Assembly (NCBI RefSeq): GCF_001705435.1
Contig: NZ_MDEN01000066.1
Coordinates: 124,001 to 188,000 of the forward strand
Direction of reading: 5' to 3'
Length of the DNA: 64,000 nucleotides
Source: Pseudomonas graminis
GTDB taxonomy: Bacteria > Pseudomonadota > Gammaproteobacteria > Pseudomonadales > Pseudomonadaceae
The first letter of the stretch is position 1. Every line of letters begins with the position of its first letter. Shown here in pieces: positions 18,402-27,170 of the stretch. The position numbers and the translations under genes are program-made. Under the pieces are notes generated by a model. It made no database searches. It was not told the origin of the DNA and worked only from the letters and a program-made list of their open reading frames with translations.

Positions 18402-19112
18402 TTACCACTTGCGACTGTGATTCAACCCCATCAAATACTCATCCCCACCCAACTGACGCATCTGCTGGCGGATCCAGCCTGCGCGGCGTGAGACGTAGCT
18501 GGTGGGGTGGCTGGCGCTCCACTCCCGCGGATTGGGCAGGACGGCGGCGAGATAGCTGGCCTGTTGCGTGGAAAGCTGGCTCGCATTCACATGAAAGTGA
18601 TGCTGCGCAGCGGCCTGGGCGCCGAAGACGCCGTCGTCCCATTCCACGCTGTTCAGGTAGACCTCAAGAATGCGCTGCTTGGACCAGAACACCTCGATCA
18701 GCCCGGTGAACCAGGCCTCCAGGCCCTTGCGGAAGTAGCTGCGGCCCGACCATAGAAACAGGTTTTTCGACACCTGCTGGCTCAGCGTACTGGCCCCGCG
18801 CAGGGAGCCGCCCCGTTCGTTGTGAACCAGTGCCGCCTTAATGGCGTCGATATCGAAACCCCAGTGCTCGGCGAACTTCTGATCCTCGCCGGCAATGACA
18901 GCGATTTTCAGGTCATCGGAGATGTTGTCCCATGACTCCCAGTCGCGCTGCAGGTCAATGGGCTGACCGTCGAACCAGGATTCGATCTTGCGTTCGACCA
19001 TCAACGCAGTGAACGGAGGAGGGACCCAACGGAAAATCAGCACCAGCACGACACTTGCCGCTGCGAACCAGAGCAGGCCTTTGGCGACACGACGGAGAAG
19101 TAATTGCAGCAT
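18402..19112 (-). CDS. mtgA: Monofunctional peptidoglycan glycosyltransferase
   Basis: MtgA polymerises lipid II into glycan strands without a transpeptidase domain. The 236-residue protein has one N-terminal membrane helix (LLWFAAASVVLVLIF) and a GT51 domain. The motifs are the catalytic EDQKFAEHWGFD, GASTLSQQVSKNLFLW, RKGLEAWFTGLIE and LEVYLNSVEWDDG. The ATG at 19112 gives the family's normal length; an in-frame ATG at 19166 would add 18 residues and would place it opposite the start of the DUF423 gene. Corresponds to PA0378. Confidence 0.94.
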   Translation of the reverse strand: MLQLLLRRVAKGLLWFAAASVVLVLIFRWVPPPFTALMVERKIESWFDGQPIDLQRDWESWDNISDDLKIAVIAGEDQKFAEHWGFDIDAIKAALVHNERGGSLRGASTLSQQVSKNLFLWSGRSYFRKGLEAWFTGLIEVFWSKQRILEVYLNSVEWDDGVFGAQAAAQHHFHVNASQLSTQQASYLAAVLPNPREWSASHPTSYVSRRAGWIRQQMRQLGGDEYLMGLNHSRKW

Positions 19113-19187
19113 AGAGATGGCTTGGCCGAACCGGTTGAGCGGGCCATTATACAGACGACGCGTCATTGAACTTGCCTGGAGTTGTAC

Positions 19188-19571
19188 ATGTTACGAACCT
19201 TTCTGATGCTGGCCTCCTTCTTCGGATTCACCGGCGTCGCCCTTGGCGCGTTCGCCGCCCATGGCCTGAAAAACCGCCTGACACCCGAGTACCTCGCGGT
19301 TTTCCACACTGGCGTGCTCTACCAACTGATTCATGCCCTGGCAATTTTTGGCGTGGCGCTGCTGGCGATGCAGATCCAGGGCCGGCTCGTCACCTACGCA
19401 GGCATCTCCTTCACACTGGGCATCATCCTGTTTTCCGGCAGCCTCTACCTGATGACGCTGACCGGCGCGACCAAGCTGGGCATCATCACCCCCTTCGGCG
19501 GCCTGTTTTTCCTGATCGGCTGGGCGATTCTCGGTTGGACAGCCTGGCGCCTGGGCCTCGACACGCTCTGA
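19188..19571 (+). CDS. DUF423 membrane protein (YgdD type)
   Basis: A 127-residue inner-membrane protein with four predicted helices. The N-terminal GFTGVALGAFAAHGLK is the DUF423 signature. Function is not established for the family. GGAG lies six bases before the ATG at 19188; a TTG two codons upstream is less likely. It is divergent from mtgA. Corresponds to PA0379 by position. Confidence 0.85.
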   Translation: MLRTFLMLASFFGFTGVALGAFAAHGLKNRLTPEYLAVFHTGVLYQLIHALAIFGVALLAMQIQGRLVTYAGISFTLGIILFSGSLYLMTLTGATKLGIITPFGGLFFLIGWAILGWTAWRLGLDTL

Positions 19572-19613
19572 TCCCGAATGCGTGCGCTCATGTCGAGCGC
19601 GCAGCAACCCTCG

Positions 19614-19643
19614 GCCACGCCTGAGACGAATGGCGTGGCTTTG
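19614..19643 (+). terminator. Possible terminator after the DUF423 gene
   Basis: An eight-base perfect stem GCCACGCC / GGCGTGGC with a ten-base loop, followed by TTTGCCTT. The T tract is weak. Confidence 0.4.
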
Positions 19644-19707
19644 CCTTGGTCATACCGCCCGATCGGGCTAGAATGCTCGCCCCCTAAAATGATGGCTGCC
19701 CCCTCGC

Positions 19708-19908
19708 ATGCGCATTCAGTTGAACGGTGAATCCTTTGAGCTGCCCGACGGCGAGACCGTTTCGGCATTGCTGACACGTCTGGATCTGACCGGGCGCCGA
19801 GTCGCCGTCGAGCTCAATCTGGACATCGTCCCGCGCAGCCAGCATGCCGCCACGACGCTGTCCGAGGGCGATCAGGTCGAAGTGGTACACGCCATCGGTG
19901 GCGGCTAG
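19708..19908 (+). CDS. thiS: Sulfur carrier protein ThiS
   Basis: ThiS is the ubiquitin-like carrier that delivers sulfur, as a C-terminal thiocarboxylate, to ThiG for the thiazole moiety of thiamine. The 66-residue protein begins MRIQLNGESFEL and ends in a glycine run (AIGGG) that supplies the Gly-Gly tail. It has no clear ribosome binding site, so the start is set by the family. It is followed by thiG after 66 bases, the normal pairing in Pseudomonas. No adenylating ThiF gene lies beside it. Confidence 0.95.
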   Translation: MRIQLNGESFELPDGETVSALLTRLDLTGRRVAVELNLDIVPRSQHAATTLSEGDQVEVVHAIGGG

Positions 19909-19974
19909 CCTTCGACGTGCTGTCGGCCTGATCCGCAAGCACTGCAAGAACCTCAACCGTAAAGAGGATTTCAG

Positions 19975-20769
19975 ATGAGCAACGTTCGCAGCGACAAGCC
20001 GTTTACCGTGGCCGGTCGTACTTTTCAGTCGCGCCTGCTGGTCGGCACTGGCAAGTACACGGACATGGAACAGACCCGACTGGCCATCGAAGCCTCGGGC
20101 GCCGAGATCGTGACCGTTGCCGTGCGCCGGACCAACCTGGGGCAGAACCCGGGCGAACCGAACCTGCTCGACGTGCTGCCGCCGGATCGCTACACCATCC
20201 TGCCGAACACCGCCGGTTGCTACGACGCCATTGAGGCCGTGCGCACTTGCCGCCTGGCCCGCGAGCTGCTCGATGGCCACAATCTGGTCAAGCTGGAAGT
20301 CCTCGCTGACCAGAAAACCCTGTTCCCTAATGTCATCGAAACCCTCAAGGCAGCCGAAACGCTGGTGAAGGACGGCTTCGACGTCATGGTCTACACCAGC
20401 GATGACCCGATCATTGCCCGCCAGCTCGCCGAAATCGGTTGCTGCGCGGTGATGCCCCTCGCGGGCCTTATCGGTACTGGCCTGGGGATCTGCAACCCGT
20501 ACAACCTGCAGATCATCCTTGAAGAATCTAAAGTCCCGGTGCTGGTGGATGCCGGTGTCGGCACTGCTTCCGACGCTACTATTGCCATGGAGCTGGGTTG
20601 CGAAGCGGTGCTGATGAACTCGGCCATCGCTCACGCGCAGCACCCGGTGCTGATGGCCGAAGCCATGAAACACGCGATTCTGGCGGGACGCATGGCTTAC
20701 CTGGCCGGTCGTATGCCCAAGAAACTCTATGCCAGCGCGTCCTCGCCGCTGGATGGTCTGATCAAGTAA
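19975..20769 (+). CDS. thiG: Thiazole synthase ThiG
   Basis: ThiG condenses 1-deoxy-xylulose 5-phosphate, dehydroglycine and ThiS-bound sulfur into the thiazole phosphate. The 264-residue TIM-barrel protein has the Schiff-base lysine in LVKLEVLAD (about residue 105), the phosphate-binding LAGLIGTGLGI and the DAGVGTASDA loop. AAAGAGGA lies before the ATG. Its partner thiS precedes it, and trmB follows after 10 bases, as in PAO1. Confidence 0.97.
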   Translation: MSNVRSDKPFTVAGRTFQSRLLVGTGKYTDMEQTRLAIEASGAEIVTVAVRRTNLGQNPGEPNLLDVLPPDRYTILPNTAGCYDAIEAVRTCRLARELLDGHNLVKLEVLADQKTLFPNVIETLKAAETLVKDGFDVMVYTSDDPIIARQLAEIGCCAVMPLAGLIGTGLGICNPYNLQIILEESKVPVLVDAGVGTASDATIAMELGCEAVLMNSAIAHAQHPVLMAEAMKHAILAGRMAYLAGRMPKKLYASASSPLDGLIK

Positions 20770-20779
20770 GAGCCTGTTG

Positions 20780-21538
20780 ATGATTGATTCGCAAACGCCC
20801 GACCCACTTCCGGACGATGAAGTGATGAATGACGAAAATGCCAAAGCGCCAGGGGATGACAGCCATCACCGCCGCATCAAGAGCTTCGTGATGCGCGCCG
20901 GTCGCATGACCGAAGGTCAGCAACGTGGCCTGGATCAGGGTAAGGAGTTGTTCGTGCTGCCGCTGGCGGACGCCCCCGTTGATTTCGACGAAGTGTTTGG
21001 TCGCTCGGCCCCGCGCACTCTCGAAATCGGTTTCGGCATGGGGCACTCGCTGCTGGAAATGGCCGCCGCCGCGCCAGAGCAGGATTTCATCGGCGTGGAA
21101 GTGCACCGTCCGGGCGTTGGCGCTTTACTCAACGGCGTGCTGACCCAAGGTCTCACCAACCTGCGCGTTTACGATTGCGATGCGATCGAAGTGCTCAACC
21201 GTTGTGTGGCCGACAACAGCCTGGACCGGCTGATGCTGTTTTTCCCGGACCCCTGGCACAAGTCGCGCCATCACAAGCGCCGCATCGTCCAGGCCGAATT
21301 TGCCGAACTGGTGCGTAGCAAGTTGAAGCCGGGCGGCGTGCTGCACATGGCGACCGATTGGGAACCGTATGCCGAATACATGCTGGAAGTCATGAATGTG
21401 GCCCCGGGTTACCGCAACCTGGCCGAGGACGGCAAATGCGTTCCGCGCCCTGCGGAACGTCCGATCACCAAGTTCGAGCGCCGTGGGGAACGCCTCGGTC
21501 ACGGGGTCTGGGATCTGAAGTTCGAGAAGCTGGGCTGA
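20780..21538 (+). CDS. trmB: tRNA (guanine46-N7)-methyltransferase
   Basis: TrmB makes m7G at position 46 of tRNA variable loops using SAM. The 252-residue protein has an N-terminal acidic extension and the SAM motif LEIGFGMGHSL. The catalytic region is FFPDPWHKSRHHKRRI, and TDWEPYAEYM completes the site. The ATG at 20780 is preferred to an overlapping in-frame TTG one codon earlier. A terminator follows at 21555. Confidence 0.96.
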   Translation: MIDSQTPDPLPDDEVMNDENAKAPGDDSHHRRIKSFVMRAGRMTEGQQRGLDQGKELFVLPLADAPVDFDEVFGRSAPRTLEIGFGMGHSLLEMAAAAPEQDFIGVEVHRPGVGALLNGVLTQGLTNLRVYDCDAIEVLNRCVADNSLDRLMLFFPDPWHKSRHHKRRIVQAEFAELVRSKLKPGGVLHMATDWEPYAEYMLEVMNVAPGYRNLAEDGKCVPRPAERPITKFERRGERLGHGVWDLKFEKLG

Positions 21539-21554
21539 TCACTTCTTGACCAGG

Positions 21555-21580
21555 AGCGGCCCAATAGCGGCCGCTTTTGA
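21555..21580 (+). terminator. Terminator after trmB
   Basis: Stem AGCGGCC / GGCCGCT with a seven-base loop, followed by TTTTGAGTTTTT, 16 bases after the stop. Confidence 0.8.
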
Positions 21581-21744
21581 GTTTTTACAGCACATTTCAG
21601 CCGATAATTGCCTTGTACGACGAACCCTTCGATTTCTTCCTAAGAAGGCTACAAGGTCTTCGGAATCGTCCGACATCCATTTTCAGTTCTGATCTTCATA
21701 GTCCCCGCCGTTGCATATATCCATATCGATGACGAGGAATAAAT

Positions 21745-22185
21745 ATGAACAAGTTTTGGCAAATGGCTGCGATCGCCACGCTGATTGCGACTACCAGCGG
21801 CTGTGTCAGCTACAACGTCAGCCAGCCAAGCGCTTCGCTGTCCGGCGACGTGAAGACTGATCTGAAGGCTGACGTCAAAGTCGGTGAAGCCATCAGCGGC
21901 GAGTCATCCACCAATGTTCTGTTCGGCTGGTTGAACATCGGCGGTGACACGCAGTTTGCAGACGGCGTGACCTACGGCGGCGCGAGCGGTGGTGGCATGG
22001 GCCTTCCTCTGCCGGACCCGATCTCCTCCACCAAAGCAGCCGCAGCGTTCAAGGCGGTCAAATCGTCCGGTTCCGACCTGATCGTCGCGCCGCGTTATGA
22101 AGTCACCGTCAACGATTACTTCATCTTCAAGCAAGTGAACGTAAAAGTGACCGGCAACAAAGGCAGCATCCAGAGCATTCGCTGA
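21745..22185 (+). CDS. Conserved lipoprotein of unknown function
   Basis: A 146-residue protein with a lipoprotein signal peptide: hydrophobic residues then TTSGC at about residue 20, where the Cys would be acylated. Beyond the lipobox it has a Ser/Asp-rich linker, a glycine-rich stretch (YGGASGGGMG) and a C-terminal part with YEVTVNDYFIFKQVNVKV that could form beta strands. GAGGA lies six bases before the ATG, so it is well supported as a gene. I do not recognise the family. It is flanked by a terminator on each side, hence an independent transcript. Confidence 0.8.
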   Translation: MNKFWQMAAIATLIATTSGCVSYNVSQPSASLSGDVKTDLKADVKVGEAISGESSTNVLFGWLNIGGDTQFADGVTYGGASGGGMGLPLPDPISSTKAAAAFKAVKSSGSDLIVAPRYEVTVNDYFIFKQVNVKVTGNKGSIQSIR

Positions 22186-22226
22186 TGGATTGATCGCACG
22201 CGGCAACAGCGGAGTGTGATTTCTTG

Positions 22227-22263
22227 AGCGCCCTTCCCGCCATCGCGGGCAAGGGCGCTTTTG
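22227..22263 (+). terminator. Terminator after the lipoprotein gene
   Basis: A long stem AGCGCCCTT ... AAGGGCGCTT with an inner CCCGC/GCGGG stem, followed by TTTTGC. It also lies 3' of the convergent DUF3392 gene and may act both ways. Confidence 0.85.
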
Positions 22264-22275
22264 CATTCCGGTCGG

Positions 22276-22599
22276 TTATTTCCGATCCGCCACCACCCCG
22301 ATCAACACCAGCACCACCACCAACACCGGCGCCAGGCTGTAGTTGTTGAACTGGCTCAGGCCTCGCACGACCCACGGCGTGGCATAAATCAGCGCAGCGC
22401 CGCTGCCAACGGTGCAGAGCAGCGCCATGATCGGAATGCGCAACGCGCCGGCAAAGCTGCCGAGGCGGCCTTCGATCCAGCCCTTGATGTCGGTCCCGAA
22501 CAGAATCAGCAGGCAGCCGACCAACGCCAAGGCGATTTCCGACAAATTGCTGCGACTCCAGCGCGAGACGGTGGCCAGCAAGTCGAGTACGAATTCCAT
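22276..22599 (-). CDS. DUF3392 membrane protein
   Basis: A 107-residue inner-membrane protein with about three helices (IALALVGCLLILFGTDI, IMALLCTVGSGAALIYA and a C-terminal LVVVLVLIGVV). The family is conserved in gammaproteobacteria and has no assigned role. It is downstream of hemW in the same direction by 22 bases and likely cotranscribed with hemW and rdgB. Confidence 0.85.
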   Translation of the reverse strand: MEFVLDLLATVSRWSRSNLSEIALALVGCLLILFGTDIKGWIEGRLGSFAGALRIPIMALLCTVGSGAALIYATPWVVRGLSQFNNYSLAPVLVVVLVLIGVVADRK

Positions 22600-22621
22600 T
22601 CAGTGTCCTTAATGTTGAGCC

Positions 22622-23836
22622 TTACAGAAGAAAGTGCTGCAGCAAGTCGTTGAGGAATAACTGGCCGCGAGCGGTCGCCACCAGCCGTGCCGGATCGGTC
22701 TCCATCAAGCCGCGTTGTTCGGCCTCAAGACGGGCGCTGGCGAGCGAATCGACGCTTAGACCGGTGCGGTGCTGAAATAATGCAGCGTCCACGCCCTTTG
22801 TCAGGCGCAGGGCGTTCATCAGGAATTCAAAGGGCATCTCATCCAGTGGCAGCCGCTTTTCGCCAGCCTGATAAGCCTTGGCCGGGTTGAGGTAATCCTT
22901 GGGCAGTCGGGTTTTCCAGGTGCGGATGATGCGCCCGTCCGGATGGCTGAGCTTGCCATGGGCGCCCGCGCCGATCCCGAGAAAGTCCCCGAAGCTCCAG
23001 TAATTCAGGTTATGCCGTGCTTCGCGTCCCGGCTGGGCGTAGGCCGACACTTCGTATTGGCCGTAGCCGTTTTCCCGAAGCAGCGTCTGACCGGCCTCTT
23101 GAATATCCCAAAGGATGTCATCTTCCGGCAGCGTGGGCGGCTGATTCCAGAACACCGTGTTCGGCTCAAGGGTCAGCTGATACCAGGACAGGTGGGTCGG
23201 GGCGAGGGCGATCGCCTGACGCAGGTCGCCGAGGGCGTCTTCCTGGGACTGGTCCGGGAGACCGTGCATAAGGTCCAGGTTGAAATTATCAAAACCCGCC
23301 CGACGCGCCATGTCGGCAGCCCGCACGGCCTCATCGCCGTTATGGATACGCCCCAGCGCTTTGAGCTTGGCCTCCTGAAAACTCTGGATGCCGATGGACA
23401 GACGATTGATGCCTAGACCGCGATAGGCGCTGAATTTCACCTGCTCGAAGGTGCCGGGGTTGGCTTCCAGCGTGATCTCGATGTCTGGGGCGAAGCGAAT
23501 GCGTTGTTCAACGCCGCTCAGCAGGCGGCCCAGCGCATCGGCGCTGAACAGGCTGGGCGTGCCGCCACCGAAAAAGATCGTGCTCAGCTCGCGGCCGTAG
23601 ACGTGGGGCAGGTCCTGGTCGAGATCGGCCAGCAGCGCGTCGACGTATTCCTGCTCCGGCAACACCGGGCTCGCCGTGTGGGAGTTGAAATCGCAGTACG
23701 GGCATTTGCGTACGCACCATGGGATATGGATGTACAGCGACAGCGGCGGCAGCTCGGCAAGGGGCGCCCGCGACGGCTCTGTCGTGAAGCCGGCCGCGCC
23801 GAGAATCAGCGGCCGGGTGGTGGAATCCTGAGTCAT
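22622..23836 (-). CDS. hemW: Heme chaperone HemW (radical SAM)
   Basis: HemW is a radical-SAM relative of HemN that binds heme and hands it to respiratory enzymes; it does not act as coproporphyrinogen oxidase. The 404-residue protein has CVRKCPYC as the three-cysteine [4Fe-4S] motif, FFGGGTPSLF, and HNLNYW, the HNxxYW heme-binding motif diagnostic of HemW. The start overlaps the rdgB stop by ATGA, so the two are coupled, as in many proteobacteria. Confidence 0.94.
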   Translation of the reverse strand: MTQDSTTRPLILGAAGFTTEPSRAPLAELPPLSLYIHIPWCVRKCPYCDFNSHTASPVLPEQEYVDALLADLDQDLPHVYGRELSTIFFGGGTPSLFSADALGRLLSGVEQRIRFAPDIEITLEANPGTFEQVKFSAYRGLGINRLSIGIQSFQEAKLKALGRIHNGDEAVRAADMARRAGFDNFNLDLMHGLPDQSQEDALGDLRQAIALAPTHLSWYQLTLEPNTVFWNQPPTLPEDDILWDIQEAGQTLLRENGYGQYEVSAYAQPGREARHNLNYWSFGDFLGIGAGAHGKLSHPDGRIIRTWKTRLPKDYLNPAKAYQAGEKRLPLDEMPFEFLMNALRLTKGVDAALFQHRTGLSVDSLASARLEAEQRGLMETDPARLVATARGQLFLNDLLQHFLL

Positions 23837-24438
23837 TGCTGATCAGGGCTCAGCCCCAGACGCTGACGCAGGATGGCCATGGCGCGGGCGCGGTGGCTGA
23901 TCTGGTTCTTGTCGGCCGGGGTGAGTTCGGCGCTTGAGCAGTGGCGCTCCGGCACCCAGAACAATGGGTCATAACCAAAGCCGTGCTCGCCGCTGGCGGC
24001 GGTGAGGATGCGGCCGTGCCACAGGCCTTCGCAGAGGATCGGCAGCGGGTCGTCGGCGTGGCGCACCAGGGCCAGAACGCAGACGAACTGGGCGCCGCGT
24101 TGTTCGGCAGGGACGTCGTTGAGGGCGTCCAGCAATTTGGCGTTGTTCGCCGCATCGCCCTTTCCGTCAGCGTAACGCGCGGAATAGATGCCCGGCGCAC
24201 CGCCCAGATAATCCACCGCCAGCCCCGAATCATCGGCCAGCGCCGGCAGTCCGGAAATACGTGCGGCATTGCGCGCCTTGAGGATGGCGTTCTCGACGAA
24301 CGACAGCCCGGTTTCGTCGGGCTCCACGGTGCTGAACTCGCCGATCGATCGCAGCTGAACGCTGGCGCCGAGCATGGCCTGAAGTTCTTTGAGTTTGCCG
24401 GCATTATGGCTGGCCAGTACAAGCTGGGTGAGATTCAT
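23833..24438 (-). CDS. rdgB: dITP/XTP pyrophosphatase
   Basis: RdgB hydrolyses deaminated purine triphosphates (dITP, ITP, XTP) to monophosphates, keeping inosine and xanthosine out of DNA and RNA. The 201-residue protein has the Ham1 motifs LASHNAGKLKEL at the N-terminus, ALADDSGLAVD with the catalytic Asp, and FGYDPLFWVP. The start and length are normal. It is coupled with hemW. Confidence 0.96.
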   Translation of the reverse strand: MNLTQLVLASHNAGKLKELQAMLGASVQLRSIGEFSTVEPDETGLSFVENAILKARNAARISGLPALADDSGLAVDYLGGAPGIYSARYADGKGDAANNAKLLDALNDVPAEQRGAQFVCVLALVRHADDPLPILCEGLWHGRILTAASGEHGFGYDPLFWVPERHCSSAELTPADKNQISHRARAMAILRQRLGLSPDQQ

Positions 24439-24564
24439 GATGAGTCCGTGAAAATCGGCTGCGTGAAAATCTGCTGATTGAAGCTGAGCCAGTGTGTGGC
24501 TGTTGCCCGCTTTTACCTGAGTGCTGGCGCTGGCCGACAGGGCTTTAACGCCCTGCGGCGCAGG

Positions 24565-25185
24565 TCACACGGCAATCTGATGGTCCTGCAAGCCTGGGCT
24601 GCTGACGCGGTAGATGCCGATTTCACCCAACAGATTAGGCCAACGCTTGCTGGCCCAGCCGTGCCGATGCTGTTGATCGACCGCGAGCCGATCAATGACC
24701 TTCGCCGAGCGACCCCGGCACAGCTCTTCGAAATCTTCGAAGGTGCAGAAGTGGATGTTCGGGGTGTTGTACCACGTGTACGGCAGGAATTCGGAAACCG
24801 GCATCCGCCCTTTGCTCGCCAGGTACCAGCGGCAGCGCCAGTGCCCGAAGTTGGGGAAGGTGATGATGCACTGGCGGCCGACGCGCAGCATTTCGTCGAG
24901 GATGCGATCCGGGTAGTGCACGGCCTGAAGCGCCTGGGTCATGACCACCACATCGAAACTGTTGCTGGCGAAGTTGCCCAGCCCCTTGTCCAGATCCTGT
25001 TCGATGACATTGACGCCTCGCGCCACGCAACGCGCGATGTTGTCGGCGTCGTTTTCCAGGCCATAGCCCGTCACTTGCTTGTGCTCCTGCAGCCAGGCGA
25101 GCAATTCGCCGTCGCCGCAGCCGAGGTCGAGCACACGGCTGCCTGCCGGTATCCAGTCTTGGATGATTTCCAGGTCGGCTCTCAT
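24565..25185 (-). CDS. metW: MetW, methionine biosynthesis SAM-fold partner of MetX
   Basis: A 206-residue class I methyltransferase-fold protein with the SAM-loop VLDLGCGDGELL and a second motif VVVMTQALQAVHYPD. MetW is always linked to metX in pseudomonads and is needed for normal MetX activity. The ATG at 25185 has GAGGA six bases upstream. It lies seven bases after the metX stop and is translated with it. The 126 bases between metW and rdgB hold nothing I can recognise. Confidence 0.93.
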   Translation of the reverse strand: MRADLEIIQDWIPAGSRVLDLGCGDGELLAWLQEHKQVTGYGLENDADNIARCVARGVNVIEQDLDKGLGNFASNSFDVVVMTQALQAVHYPDRILDEMLRVGRQCIITFPNFGHWRCRWYLASKGRMPVSEFLPYTWYNTPNIHFCTFEDFEELCRGRSAKVIDRLAVDQQHRHGWASKRWPNLLGEIGIYRVSSPGLQDHQIAV

Positions 25186-25192
25186 GGTGTCC

Positions 25193-26332
25193 TCAGAGTG
25201 CAATTCGGTTCATGTAGCTGGAGAAGGCCTGCAAGTAGCGCGGGATCGGGATCAGGAAGGCGTCGTGTCCCTGGGGCGCATCGATCTCCAGATAACAGAC
25301 ATCCTTTTTCGCCGCCATCAGCGCGTCGGCCAGTTCCCTCGAGCGGGCCGGGGAGAAGCGCCAGTCGGTGGTGAACGACATCACGCAGAACTTGGCGCTG
25401 GCATTGGCGAAAGTGGCGGCGAGGTTGTCGTTGAAGTTGGCGGCCGGATCAAAGTAGTCCAGCGCCTTGGTCATCAGCAGATAGGTGTTGGCGTCGAAGC
25501 GCCCGGAAAACTCCTCGCCCTGGTACCGCAGGTAGCTTTCGACCTGGAATTCCACGCTGTGGAAGTCGTAGTTGAGGTTTTCGTTCTTCAGGCCCCGGCC
25601 GAATTTCTCACCCATCGAATCATCGGACAGGTACGTGATGTGCCCGACCATGCGCGCCAGCATCAGGCCGCGTTTGGGGATCACGCCGTGCTCCTGAAAC
25701 GAGCCGCCGTGGAATTCCGGGTCCGTCAGGATCGCCTGCCGCGCGACTTCGTTGAACGCGATGTTCTGCGCCGACAGCTTGGGCGCGGAAGCAATCGCCA
25801 GGCAATGGCGCACGCGGTCGGGGTAGGTGATCGTCCATTGCAGCGCCTGCATGCCGCCCAGACTGCCGCCGACGATGGCCGCCCATTGATCGACGCCCAG
25901 CCGGTCGGCCAGACGCGCCTGGCTGTGCACCCAGTCTTCGACCGTCAACACCGGGAAGTCGGCACCAAAAGGTCTGCCGGTTTCCGGGTTGAGGCTGCTG
26001 GGGCCGGTGGAGCCGTTGCAGCCGCCGAGGTTGTTCAGGCTGACGACGAAGAACTTATCGGTGTCGATCGGCTTGCCGGGCCCGATGCAGCTGTCCCACC
26101 AGCCCGGCTTGCGATCTTCGGCGCTGTGATAGCCCGCCGCGTGGTGATGACCCGAAAGCGCGTGGCAAATCAGCACCGCGTTGCTCTTGGCGGCGTTGAG
26201 CTGACCGTAGGTTTCGTAGATGAGATCGTAGGCTGGCAACGAACGCCCGCAGGCCAAGGCCAGCGGCTCATTGAAATGCGCCGTTTGCGGCGTGACTAGA
26301 CCGACAGAATCTTTGGGAAAGACCGTGGACAT
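25193..26332 (-). CDS. metX: Homoserine O-acyltransferase (succinyltransferase in Pseudomonas)
   Basis: MetX acylates homoserine at the start of methionine synthesis. In pseudomonads it uses succinyl-CoA and feeds the direct sulfhydrylase MetZ. The 379-residue alpha/beta hydrolase has the nucleophile elbow GGSLGGMQ (Ser 157), the Asp in TTDWRFSP and the His in PQGHDAF near the C-terminus. The NNLGGCNGSTGP segment is typical. The ATG at 26332 is the family start; a longer frame upstream crosses a REP and a terminator and is not coding. No SAM riboswitch was seen in the leader. Confidence 0.95.
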   Translation of the reverse strand: MSTVFPKDSVGLVTPQTAHFNEPLALACGRSLPAYDLIYETYGQLNAAKSNAVLICHALSGHHHAAGYHSAEDRKPGWWDSCIGPGKPIDTDKFFVVSLNNLGGCNGSTGPSSLNPETGRPFGADFPVLTVEDWVHSQARLADRLGVDQWAAIVGGSLGGMQALQWTITYPDRVRHCLAIASAPKLSAQNIAFNEVARQAILTDPEFHGGSFQEHGVIPKRGLMLARMVGHITYLSDDSMGEKFGRGLKNENLNYDFHSVEFQVESYLRYQGEEFSGRFDANTYLLMTKALDYFDPAANFNDNLAATFANASAKFCVMSFTTDWRFSPARSRELADALMAAKKDVCYLEIDAPQGHDAFLIPIPRYLQAFSSYMNRIAL

Positions 26333-26460
26333 CGACCTGCTCTCGCTGAAATGAGGCGTAAGTCTAAAGATCGCGCCGGGGTGCGGCAACAAACTAAATG
26401 GCTGAATGCGCGGAGGGTGACGCTTTGGATTTTTGCCCGCGCGACATTCATGAGGCGGGG

Positions 26461-26491
26461 AAAAGGGCGACGGCTGCTGGTGCCGTCGCCC
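26461..26491 (-). terminator. Terminator after yggT (leftward)
   Basis: A perfect ten-base stem GGGCGACGGC / GCCGTCGCCC with a seven-base loop, followed on the minus strand by TTTTCCCC. It ends the yggS-proC-yggT transcript, about 80 bases after the yggT stop and before metX. Confidence 0.85.
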
Positions 26492-26502
26492 CAAGATCAA
26501 AA

Positions 26503-26528
26503 GCTTCCCGGCTCAAGCCGGTCCTACG
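26503..26528. repeat. REP element
   Basis: A single copy of the CTTCCCGGCTCAAGCCGGTCC family between the terminator and yggT. Confidence 0.8.
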
Positions 26529-26569
26529 GTCAGAGTTACCGCATTCCCATTTGCTGCATGCGGCGGCTG

Positions 26570-27160
26570 TCAGATCAAACGCCACAGCTCTTGCGGCATG
26601 CCGGCATAGGCCGCCAGCGCAGGCATGACGTAGGACTGCAGCACCTGAATCGCGATAAAGGCGAAGATCGGCGAGATGTCCATGCCGCCCAGGTTGGGGA
26701 TGATGCGGCGGAACGGCGCCAGAATCGGCTCGCTGATCTGATAGGCCAGCTCGGCCGCTGGGTTGTGGCTGCCCGGAGCAATCCACGACACGATGACCAT
26801 GATGATCATCGCCACCCAGAAGATCTTCAGCAGCAGCGACGTGATGCCGATGATCGACCACATCAACAGGTGCGGGATATCGCCGATGGTGCCGTAGGTC
26901 ATCATCAGCACGAAGGCCATCAACAGCGCCTGAATGACGATCGCCAGCAGCAGCGAGGACGTGTCGAGCCCGAAAACGCTCGGCACGATGCGCCGGATAG
27001 GCTTGAGCAACGGCTGGGTCGCACGAACAGCGAACTGGCACAGCGGGTTATAGAAGTTGGCTTTGACCAGCTGCAGCACGAAGCGCAGCAGAACGATGGT
27101 CAGGTAAAGGCTGATGAGCGTCTGGATGACGAAAATCGTGGCGCCGGTGAGTGCATTCAT
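26570..27160 (-). CDS. yggT: YggT-family membrane protein
   Basis: A 196-residue inner-membrane protein with two YGGT repeats: RFVLQLVKANFYNPLCQF and later ELAYQISEPILAPFRRIIP, each with helices on both sides. The family is linked to proC and yggS in many bacteria and has been implicated in osmotic shock tolerance and cell-division-linked functions, without a fixed biochemical role. AAGGAG precedes the ATG. It is 10 bases downstream of proC and in the same transcript. Confidence 0.92.
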   Translation of the reverse strand: MNALTGATIFVIQTLISLYLTIVLLRFVLQLVKANFYNPLCQFAVRATQPLLKPIRRIVPSVFGLDTSSLLLAIVIQALLMAFVLMMTYGTIGDIPHLLMWSIIGITSLLLKIFWVAMIIMVIVSWIAPGSHNPAAELAYQISEPILAPFRRIIPNLGGMDISPIFAFIAIQVLQSYVMPALAAYAGMPQELWRLI

Positions 27161-27170
27161 GTGTTGCTCC

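Noticed and set aside
19610..19645. CTGAGA upstream of thiS, suggesting a TPP riboswitch
   Set aside because: The second conserved part (ACCTGATCTGGATAATGCC-like) is absent. The bases form the loop of a GCCACGCC/GGCGTGGC stem, which reads better as a weak terminator.
26333..26500. SAM riboswitch upstream of metX
   Set aside because: None of the known SAM motifs can be read. The region holds a leftward terminator from the yggT operon and non-coding sequence.
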